Under the pieces are notes generated by a model. It did not search any database and was not told the origin of the DNA. It saw nothing but the letters and a program-made list of their open reading frames with translations. A DNA stretch of 64,000 nucleotides, taken from NCBI RefSeq assembly GCF_000003815.2, contig NC_049993.1, positions 10,348,134 through 10,412,133 of the forward strand, in the 5' to 3' direction. Positions 49,101 through 61,100 of the stretch are shown here, piece by piece. Within the stretch, counting starts at the first letter, position 1; the number at the start of each line of letters is the position of its first letter. The position numbers were made by a program, and so were the translations under genes. The stretch is from Branchiostoma floridae (Eukaryota; Chordata; Leptocardii; Amphioxiformes; Branchiostomatidae).

Positions 49101-52100
49101 GAAAGCCAACAGGTAATAGTAACTGTCTAAACTAGTAAGGTTACATACAGCTGTATGTCTAGTTCAGTTAAAGGTAACAATATCCATGTGTACTCAAATT
49201 GAACAGTGAATGTAAAAATAAGCCATACCATATATGAGTGATCAATGATTTCAGGAACAGGTCAACTTAGATTAAGTTTTTATGTGAAGAAATTAGAAAA
49301 GAACAACATCGGAATAACACAAATTTTTAAAGAAAAGGTTGGCAGGAAAAATGCATGGCCACAAGATAATTTTAACAAATGTCATGAATCTGTGTTACAG
49401 GGAGAAGCTGATATGCAGTTCGTGAGGGATGGTCTAGTCCAAAGACTTAGAGATGATGATGATGGTGTTGTAATGGCTGCACTCGGCATTATGAAGGTAT
49501 GTGTTTTCTTCAGAGAATACTGAGAACATTGTATAACATCAGCACAGTACAAAGCTACATGTGTGTAGTTTGATGTGCCTGTTTGCTCTGTACTCAAGAC
49601 TATGTCTGAAGCATACAAAAGGTGAAACTGTCACTTGTTTTTAACCTTTGTGCAGTGATAGTCCAAGTATGTTTGGTGAGTTCAATATTGTCCTACAATT
49701 TACATAGGATAATATGATATATGGACTTTATGATACTTGAACTTTTTCAACTCTCTGTGTAGGACCTGCCCACCCTACCTAAGGAGGGACTTGAGGACAC
49801 CTTGATTCCGCTACTCCGTCGGAGCGGTTTGAGTGAAGCGGCCGCAGAACTCCTGACCAGCGCGGCCCTCCTACAGGATAACCCTGCCGTTCACGACAAG
49901 GTGGCGGTCGCTGTTCTGCCGCTCATGTTTGTGGTCGTCCCCAACGCCAAGTCTGGGGAGGTCACCACGGCAGCTATGGTAGCGCGGTCCTACCTGTGTC
50001 AGGAGCATCCGCTGCTCAAAGGGGCCCAGCAAGGTAGACACAACAGTGCACGTAGGTTGATAACTAACTCATTATTAACACTGGTAAAACTTCTAACATT
50101 GCAGCTCCTATTACCAGACTTTAAATCCTAAAGATTTATATGCCATTGGCTAAATTTCTAACATTGCCAGACTTGTTACCAAACTTAAAATCATAAAGAG
50201 CTATATTGTTTTGCTTAGGTATGACTTGTTCAGTGCAAGTTGAAAACTTGTCATAGAATATTAAAAGACAGACAAGAAAATAAAGGTAAATCTGTCAGTC
50301 CAAATCCTGACTATTTTACTGTTCCTCTCTGCAGTTGGTACTTGTTACACGGCATACTGACTGCATTCCTCCTTTCACAGCATGGAGCCATCTGAGTCAG
50401 AGTAGTGATGTCAATGTTGTCATGGCAACAGCCAATCAGGGCTTGGTTAGTCATCTTGCAGGGAACCTGGCAGCCATGGAATCAGACACGAGGAAGTCAA
50501 TGGTACATTCTGTTTCATCATTTAAAATTTTCGTTAGTCAAGACATTCTAATCTCTTTATTGGACAGTTGTTAGAACTCTTAATATCTTTACTTTTTCTT
50601 TGAATGGATCACACAAGTGTTGTAACTACCCCTGTTTTTCTCTGTTTATTTTCTTAAGATTCAAAAGCTATATGAGGCAGCAACATCTTCCACAGAGGAT
50701 TGTTGTGATCTGCCCATGGTTGTTAGCTTCATCCTGGCACATCTGATTGGGCAGCTGGACTCGGGCGACCAGGGGGCCTTGTGTCAGCAGGCGCTGGATC
50801 TGGTCTGCAACAGGCTGCACCAAGTGGGGTTCTCAGAAGGCAGCAAGCCATTGCAGAGAGGGAAGGTATGTGACATTACCTAAAAATCTGCATTTAGATT
50901 GTAGTGAAATAGTTGTTTTTGGATTTGGCACTGACAGTGTTCACTTGACTCTTTGCTGCCAAGACAAAAAGTGTTAACTAGATAGTGAATTTACTCCCCT
51001 TTGCAGAGTTCACTGGATGTGCAGAAGCTGAAATTCCTCCACACCAAGGTTGCCATCATGCCACAGAACTTGTCAATTCACTACCAGAAGATGAGCTACC
51101 AAGGCTTGGGACCTGACAGCCCACAGTTTGTTCCAGTTCTTCTCTGGCTGCTGAACAACATCATAGTCAACCTACATGTTCCTGCAGACTTGAAATGTGA
51201 GTTATATGTCAAAAGTCTGTCTTCTTTTACTTGGTGTAATTTGGTGGCACAATAACACTTACTATTGTAAAATTGTATCTTAAATGTTACTGTAATGCAG
51301 GATTAACACTGTGTAAATTATGTTTAAAACTAGGGACATGTGTGCCTACCTGTGTCCAGCTAAGGAACAGGTGTTAATGTGTGTATTTATGTGTGAATTG
51401 AAATATGGACAACATTCAGCACCAAGGACAATTGTGTTTGTGTGACAATGGTGTTCAGCACCAAGGACAGTTCTATTTGTGGATGGTGTTCAGCACCAAG
51501 GACAGGAAGAGTTAGTGTGTGGATGGTGTTCAGCACCAAGGACAGGAAGAGTTAGTGTGTGGATGGTGTTCAGCACCAAGGACAGGTATGTTTGTGTGTG
51601 GATAGAGCTCAGCACCAAGGACAGCTACATGTAGTGTGTGAATGGTGGTCAGCAGCAAGGACAGGTCTGTTTGTGGATGGTGTTAAGCACCAAGGACAGG
51701 TGTTAGTATGTGGATGGTGGTTAGCACCAAGGACAGGTCTGTTTGTGTGTGGATGGTGTTCAGCACCAAGGACAAGTATGGTTCATGTGCCACATAACCT
51801 AACAAACATTCTTTGTCTTCTGCAGCTCAGCAGTGGTGGAGCCAGCAGACAGCTGATCCTTCCCAGAAGTCCTACCTGTCCCTGTTGGTACAGCTATTTG
51901 ACCTTCTGGTGACCTTCACATCAGGAAACAAAGCAGATCACTACATTCCCCACTGGAGACAGCTCATGCAGAACTTTCTCAAGGTGACCTTAAACACTTT
52001 CTGACACTTGTACAGAGACTGTTGAGTTTACATTCTGGTGTTATGGGGTACTCCACTGTATGCTTACAAGTGTACATATAGCACTAGTTTTCAAGTTTAT

Positions 52101-55100
52101 AGTTCTATACCCAAGATTTTCAAAGAGAACATGAGATAGAAAGTTTTTCTTTTCTTTCAAAAACAACAACATTCTTTTCTGCAGGTGCACCTACCAGAGA
52201 CCACGACCTTATTCAGGTTCCTGTCCATGTTATGGGTGTGTCACCATGACAACACCAGCCACGCCCGAGCCCTGGTGCAGGTCCGGGCGCTCCACATGGC
52301 AGCTGTGTGCATCAACAGCTCTGCTGACAAGGCAGTGTCAGAACTACTCAGCAAGGAGTCTGGTGGTACGATACTGTTTTCCTTTCCTTTCTGCTTCCAT
52401 ATGCTTACTTGCTTGCTTAAGTCGAGTCCATTCGGTCTTGAGTTGTGATGGGAGACCATGCGTCCCTGTCAGCAATGATTGACAATGTTTCCATATAGCA
52501 CATTTCCATTTATGAAACATCAATTGATAGGAAAATGATGAACTTCATGTTACATTCTCTTGGACAAGACAAATACATGCGTAGATCTAGAGGCATGCAT
52601 GCTTGTACGCCTTTAGGTTTTGTATATCAAATTTGTATATCCTGACCAGAGCAAGCTCGCTACTTAGCAAGAAGGCAAAACATACTTAACAAAACCCATG
52701 ATTGAACCCCCCTCCCCACCTCCAGTGCTGCCCTCCCTGCTAGTGACCTTACAGCACAGAGTCCCTACAGTAAGGGAAGCAGCGGTGGCAGTGTTGGGGG
52801 CACTGTTGGAATGGTCAGGCAGCTCCATGTATGGAGAGGTCCTAGTGAAGAGACTGGTCCATGCCAGGGAAGAACTGGTAGCAGACAACAACCACCTGAA
52901 ACAGGTATGTTAGCATGTTGATGATCCATATCTAGATATGGCTGCTGTACGTTTTGTTCAGCTACTGTTACATATTGCATATAACTGGTAAACAGATAAG
53001 TTAAAGGATTGTAAACGTAACATATTAAACATAAATTTTAAACTAAGCTAGAGTATTTTTTTGAAAGCTAAATTGTTCTGACATTGAAGATTGTTTCAAA
53101 TGTTCAATATTGATATCCCTTTCCAGGCCCTTCAGGTGCTTTTTAAGCCCTTGGAACAAGCCAAGCTGCCTGTGAGTAAAGCATCTCCAGGTAAACACAA
53201 GCAGAAGGCTGAGGCGAAGCAGGCAGTACTTCAGACCACATTGGACAACCTTCTTAATCATGTGACTGCTGAGGCTACCCCTTGTCATATGAAACTGGGT
53301 TTACTGGAAGCTCTGCAACTTGTGAACAGTCAGGTGAGAAGAAATAATAGCATTAAAGGTGGCTATTTATCACTAATTTCAAAGTAGTTTCTTTAAGCTA
53401 ATGAAATCATTTTTACATGAATGACAAAAAGAGGGTTTAAGTTACTTGACTAACTTTTAAATTACAATGATCACAATCATGTGTTTTTGTCAACAGGGTG
53501 TATTATCTTCCCTGCTGCCCATGCTGAGTACCCTACTGGAGAAATGTCCAGATGGTCTCACACCAGAAGAAGCTGTCATCCTTCAGCACATCCTGGTGAG
53601 ATACCAGGTCCCCACAGCCCCCCTGCTGCAGCCTTCCCATCAGGCCCTGCAGCTGTTCCAGAAGTCCATGGGGATCAGTGGTAAACCGTGTGATGGCCAG
53701 GAGTCACCACAGACCATGGCTCTGGGACAGGTTAGTCTCTGCTCTGTTGATATGTTTCTGTTAGTAAATAAATTGAAGAGTCTATATGAGTGACTGTATA
53801 TACTTTAATATGGATGTACTTATGTATACATATTTACCCTTAGTTAAGTGTACATAAATGAATGCTGCCTGTTTTTTTTTTGCAGATCACAAAAGAGTTC
53901 TTTTCCTCGCTGCCCTCCCCTGCTGTGCGACAAGCGCTGTTGTGTACCCTGTTTGACCTACAGGTCATTGCCCCCAACCCTCAAATTGCCAAGGAGATCA
54001 GCCATGTTCTCAAAGTGGTAAGTTACTCAGATAGACAATGCTGTGGCCATCTGAAACTTGGGTGTATTCCATCATTATTCCAAACCAAGAGAAATAATAC
54101 GATAACAAAAAAATAATACAAGTAGAATTAAGCAACATTTCAAAAATCTTTTTCCTTAACCCATGTGGTCTATTTCTTTAGGATTATTCTTCATTGTCTC
54201 CATTTTTCTCTTGGTCACCATGATTTCTTGTCTTCCTCAGATTTCCCTCCAGGCTGAAGAAGTTGCTATAGAGCTGAAGAAGTTCACACAGTCTGCTCCT
54301 TCCACCTCAGTTAGAGGTGCCAAGAAGATAAGAAGGTAACTAAATGTTAGATATCCAAGATTTGGAAGCCGGTTGATTATCCAAGACTTGGAAGCCGGTT
54401 GATTAGTAACAAATTAGTAACCAAATTACCAAGTTTGTACCCTTTTCCTTGGAATTCATGCTGACATTACATTTGTATCACAGAGCTACTCTGCAGGCCA
54501 AGGTAACACAGCGGTCAGCGACGGACAGCGAACCGTGGCGCCGAGTGACGGTCATCCTGGAAATGCTACAGAACAAGAAGAAAGTGCGGAACCTGCAGCT
54601 TATTGTGCCACCTCTGTTTGCAATCCTAGCAAGGTTGGTGGTCAATGAGGTTGATTGATTCTATGAAGATGGACTGACTGTAATTATGGGCTGTTCATTT
54701 GGGTACAATACCATACTGGCATTTTAGATGCAGTTTAGATTATTGTTAGTTGTAAGGAAATTGAAAGGATGTGATGTTAACTGTTTTTGATGAATCAATG
54801 TCAAAACAGAGTCATAAGTCATGGAAAAGTCATTGAAAGATGTTTCTTGACTCAGGTGTCTGGAGGAGGAGGAGCAGACACCTGTGGAGTACCTGAAGCA
54901 GCTGGTTCTCACCTGTCTACTCAACACCTGTGAGCGACTCTCACCTGACAACAAGCCCTTGCCACCAGGTTGATATCTGTCATTAATTTGCAATCAACTA
55001 CTTCATTATGCAAAATGACAACATACAGAAATACCTATATGCAATCAATAGAAGCATGTAGTGTAGATGTAAAGAATTCAAGGCTTAAATGTGTAATCAA

Positions 55101-58100
55101 CTTTTCTTTATATTGTCATCTTTATCATCTTGAAACTACACTTATATTGTCTATATATTGCACCATTATTTAGAAAAGGTTCTAAAATATACCAGTAATG
55201 ATATTTGTACATATGTCATTAGAAATCAAAAGGAGAATAGATACAGGTACATGTAAATTGTAACAGTGACAACAAAGAATCTTACATTTATTGATATAAA
55301 CCCTTGTTTCCTATAGCTGTGCTTCCCGAGGAACAGTTTAATGCTGAGCTGGTTGTGCAGTGTATCCAGCTGTCTGACAGCCCTCAGACCCATAACCAGG
55401 CACTGCTGTTGCTCGGAACAGCAGCTGGGCTCTTCCCTGTAAGTACAGTGCAAATCAACATGTAATAGAGAAAAAAATTCAACAATACACTGTCTCCTTT
55501 GTATGAAGATCAGCTGACTGTCTATCAAATACAGCTAACTGGTACTTCTTGCTACAATAGCTGGATGTACCGATATTGTAAAATATCTCACTAATCAACA
55601 AATTTTAATAGTTCAATGTTTTGACTAGTGTCTTGCTGTTTTACATCATTCACCTGCACATTTCACAGTGCTTTTTTGTTGTATACCAACTGCCCCCCTC
55701 CCCCATTGCAGGATAAGGTGTTGCACCAGGCCATGGCTATCTTCACCTTCATGGGAGCCCACGTGCTGCGACAGGACGACACCTACAGTCTACAGATCAT
55801 CACCAGAACTGTGGACACGGTCATACCTGCTCTCATACAGGTCACACTGATAATACAATCTTACCACTTACATGTCTTAGCTTCATATATGAAGTCAAGC
55901 TACAGTAGTCTGTAGACTCATTATATGAGCACCTTTAAAACAATTGTACAATATGACATCAGTGACATGATAGTTTTTTTGTGAGAGAAGAATGATGGGG
56001 TTGTCTCTTACATGTATCCATTCTGCAGAAAAAAGATTAATAATGAACAACTTAACAATATGAAAGTTAGCTTAGTTTTTATTGTCTTTAACTTCACCCT
56101 TTTTAGGCCGTGATACATTTTAGCCAGGCATTTTAAAGTCTGAAACTTTTTTCCTTACCCTAGGCTAGCGAACGGAACCCGTCTCTCACTGTAGCCAACC
56201 AGAAGCTGGACAGCATTGTTGCCATGGTGATCCGTGTATTTGTGGACGCCCTGCCGCACATACCGGAGCACCGCCGGCAGGCCGTGTTCCATCATCTTGT
56301 GCGTACCGTTGGTGGGAGTCAGTACCTGTGGACAACGTTAGCGCTGGTGTTTGAGAGTAAAGTGGTGGGGAAGACTGGGGGAGGAGATCACTCAGATGGA
56401 GAGGACAAGGTTGGTGAAGACTTATTGCACATCTACTTATCCTTTTGTTTTTACTGAGGTGATAAATTTTCAAGGATTGATAGTCATTTGTAAGATTAAG
56501 AAGTGCTATAATTTTAGAAGCTCTTTGTATCTTTACATTTGTACTTACACACACTTTGATTCCCTCTTATACCGTTTACAGCCCCCGCCCCCTCCCCTCA
56601 CAGCTGCAGAGTTCTATGTGGAACTGTATTCACATGTTTTACAAACATGTTCATCTGACACTTTGCTGCCTCCCTACCCCTCCCCCCCCCCCCCTCCAGG
56701 TGCTAGACACAGATGCAGAGTTCTGTGTGGAGCTGTGTTCACACTTCCCTCCAGATGTCCAGGTGCTCAGCCTTGTGAAGTTACTGAAGTATGTCTCCAG
56801 TCTTCCCGAGGACAAAGAGGACCGGAGAGGTGTGTGGGTGTCAAACTGTTTCAATGCTGTCATATTATCTGTGTATACTGAATAACAGTCTTCGTATTGA
56901 GCCACTACAACAATTTTCAAAATTGAGAGTAGTATGATCGAAAAATCTGATCCAACACCTCATCATATTTACCTAATAGTTCAAAGCTTGCAGAACAAGG
57001 ACATATTCAGCTGCTAAAGTACTACTGAATGGAGGAGCCATGTATCAATATTGGTGTCCACAAGAATTTAGTTCTTTGCTTGTTGCTTGTCAAAGGAAGT
57101 GTATTTAAGCTTTGTTGTATCAATAAGTAAATTTTGATATCTTGCATTCCAATGAAAGGACCCACTCCAGCCAAGAGGCCTCGGAGGAATGAACCAGCTC
57201 CGTCAGAGAATCAGTCAGAGCCTCTCTTTGATGTGGCCAACCATACGGCTCGCCAGCTGCGGAACTTCAAGTTCCTGGCCATCAGTTTCTTCCCAGTGTT
57301 GCTAGGCAACAGCTCATTTGTCGGACAGTTGGTGGACTTAGAGATGGAAGGCAGTGACAAGATGAGAGGGCTGTACCAAAGGTATGGTGCTTAGAGGTGT
57401 TTTTTATGTTTACAGCTTTGTTTTAAGTGACTACAAATGCCTTACCAATACAATTCTTTAAAAGCATTTAGTGTAAATGTCCAAATAATGAATTTTATGG
57501 GGCGTTATACAGTATACCTTTTTTCTCTCTCCAGTCTACTAGAGGAAACCCTGCAGTACATCCGCCAGGTTGCCTTGTCCCTTGACAAGAACTCCAACAA
57601 TCCTACAGCCAGATTCTGGAGAGCTCTACTGCACAAAGCCTATGACACATTGGAAAAGGTGATGGTCTTTTTTTCCTGTTTGTACTTTTTGTTCAGAATA
57701 TTTTCTAATCTCGCTGAAAATTGCCTTTTTAGGCTCTATATATAAGCACATTTGACTATTGAATGGCCTCATATCTATTGAGTGTGCACATGCCAGATTG
57801 TATATAAAACTGTTGTGGTGGTTTGTAAATTATGGAACTTCAGTTTTTTAAACTTGAACTAACATAAATGATCTGTTCAGGTGAATGCCTTGCTGCCCAC
57901 CGAAGTGTTCATTGGAGTGGTGTCAGGTCTGATGCAGAATAACATGGCCACTGTGAGGAAGAAGGCCATGGAGCTGCTCAACAGCAAACTACAACAACCA
58001 GGGCAACAATGGGCACAGGGGGAGGTAGGGTACAAACTGGAACAGCTTTTAGAAAAAGTATATCAAACAGTAGTAGGGGTAGACACTTGTTAAATTAATG

Positions 58101-61100
58101 TAAATAAGAACTACATTTAGAAGGAATAGTAAAAACACAGATCAGTACATTCAAGGAATTTGTATAGGTAAAACAAATGGATTATCGAAATGAAAATAGA
58201 TAGTTCTACCCAATCAGTTTAACAAGGAATATCTTTGTTCTAGGTCTCTCTACTGCTGGATATGCTCCAGGAGTTACAGAATGTTGCCATGGCCACCAAA
58301 GAAGACACGCCCACAGCTGAGGAGTTGGCTGTTAATCGGCAGACTGCCCTGTACAGTCTGAAGCTGCTCTGTCGGGCACTAGGAACTGCTCACCCAGACA
58401 GCTTTGTGGAGGTTCTGAAGGGGGTTACGAAAATCATGGGCAACACTGAGGAAAACCCTTTGGTAAGAAGGAAAAAGTTTTTGACAAATTCATTTATAGC
58501 AAGAAAGAAAGAAAAGAAATGATAACTGAAAAAAAAAGGTAATAACTGCGTGACAAAGTTACTTGACAGATACAAAATGGATAATGGGTCATGTGAATTG
58601 AATGAGCAACTTGCAGAAGACTTTTGTAGCCTATATACTCATTTTTCACTTGAGTGAAGTGAGGAAAGTCGTGTAAAGTGCCTTTCCCAAGGGCACAAGA
58701 TCGGTGACATGGCGGGGTTGGAACTCAGGACCTTCTGGGCCTGAGTCAAACGTGCTGCTGCTTGCGCCATGCTGTCCCACAAAAATCATATTGGTTAAAA
58801 AACTTGTCACACTCAATATGTTGAGTTCAGTTTCCTTGTATATTGTTAAAGTCAGGAAATGCTAAAGAGAAAGCTGCAAGGTCATACAGCTTCTAATGAT
58901 GTGCCCCCCTCCCCCACAGGTTGTATCAGCTGCATTATTGTGTCTGGCAGAACTGTGCACCTGTCTGAAGGCTCATGCCATCCCCCACCTCCCCGCCTTC
59001 ATGCCTCCCCTCATCAACATCTGTCAGTCTACACAGCTGGCCAAGAGGTAAGAGTTTACTCAAATTTAGGATTTGTTTCCAATCTTAAAATCAACTGCGT
59101 TAGAAAATAAACCATAGTTTGTAGGGAAATTTGTGCTGGCTGTAAATGTCCTTATTTATGTTTACCACGTATTGCTAATTGAGGACAACCCTATAAATGA
59201 AGTACCCTCTAATTGTAAGCCATCAGTTACTCAGAATTACTCGAGAAGAGAAAAACTAATGCACTTCAAGCCTGTGTGATTGGTATCATTACATCATATA
59301 GTTGAAATCTGTGAATATTACTTTCCAGTCAGGAGTTGTTGCTGCTGAGTGCCCTGACAGCTGCACACAAAGTGTGTGAGAGTCTGCCTCACTTCCTCAG
59401 CCCTTACCTGCTGCAGCTACTTCTACAGGTATGTGTATGCTATAAAAGTTACCGAGGCAAGACAAATTACTTTATTAATATGAAGCATGTAGAATTATAT
59501 ATCCACATGTAAGGTGCAGAGATATTCAACTCTATGTAACAGAGTAACATTGCATTGCTCAAAGATACATGTAGATAGTTACACATATCAGGTTCATGTT
59601 TTCTTGATGATGTTTAAAAGCTGTAATTACGTTTTTTTTATGTTGTCCAGATAACCAGATTGTCCCAGCTGATGGCAGAGGCAAAGGAGTTTGCTCAGAA
59701 GGCCCACATCACAGCAAGGCTGAAGGCCATCAGGTATAATATCATCATAATTGAATTAATTCCAATGGGTGCCATAATACTGCCACATCAAAAACATTGT
59801 TATAAAGGCCTTCTCAATAAGTGCCATAATACTAATCTCCAAGCAGATCCTACTGTGCCATAAGATAGTATCAAATCTGGCCAAGGAGTATAGCCGGCCA
59901 AAGGGAGTCAAACGAGCACCGGATATCTGCCTTCACTGGAACAGGGAGGAGCATTTCTATTGAATAAAGGTGTCTCTGCCCCTCCCTGTGCCATATTAAC
60001 AGCTACACGAATATCCGATGTGCTAATGATTTTACAAGCAATTTACATCTTTATTGGGACAAGTTCACCTGCGCACATCCATGTAGGAGATCTGTGCCAA
60101 ACAGGAAGGAGGGAAATTAACACCTACACAGCAAGCACAGTTTGATTAGGCAACAATTGGATGTTAATAGCCTTTTGTAAAGCCGAATGAATGCAGATCC
60201 TACGGTGGGTTTGATACTATATTACGCCACCATTAATCTGCTTGAAGATTACCATAATACTGCCACATCAAAAAACATTGTTTCAAGATTGCCTTGAACA
60301 CTGAATGTCTGAAGTAAATATACATCAGGATTACTAATGCTGCATTGGTACATTGTACAATTCATGTCACAGTTGCTTATGTGGCAATATCATGGATCAG
60401 GTAAATGGGAATTTACGCTCACTTAAGTGTTTACATCAATGAAGGTTAGACAAACGATCACTTCTACTTTTTTCCCCCAAAACATCAATGAATTGTTTGA
60501 TACTTATTTGATCCTGAGCAGTTAAGCTTAATTTATCCTTGTTATTTGTCAGCACACTCAATATCTATATGTCTGTTTTACCCCTTACTTCTCATTCTTC
60601 AGACACTGCCTGGCCAGCACCATTGCCCCACGTATCCTCCTCCCTGCCATAGCACATTGTTATGATGAGCTACAGAAACACACCCAGGTATGAACCTATC
60701 ATTGTTCTGTGACCAGGTTGCACCTTGACCACTTTTCTTAGATTGAAATGACAAGTAAAAGAGTTTGAGTCAAGATTTTCAGTATAGAGTGCACTAAACA
60801 AAAACATTCTAGTTTGGAGCTTATCACAAGGCAGATTTGTTAGTTACATTTAGGTCCATTTTTTATTAATTAAAAAATGTTTGCCAATCTTGCCAATTTG
60901 ATATGTTTTTATTTATTCATGTAACATTATGTCAGAATTTTATCTCATGAATTTTGCTTATAGAATTGATAACATTCATGTTTTGGGCAACTTGAAGGCA
61001 GCTTTTATATATGGTGTTAACAAAGATACAAGAAGTCATAGACAGTTTCGATTACCCTGCATATATGATACAGTTGGCTGTCCTCCAAATGGGAAAAATG

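Noticed and set aside
51559-51912. 117-codon plus-strand open frame in HEATR1 intron 14
   Set aside because: Mostly minisatellite translation; only its end overlaps true exon 15, in another frame.
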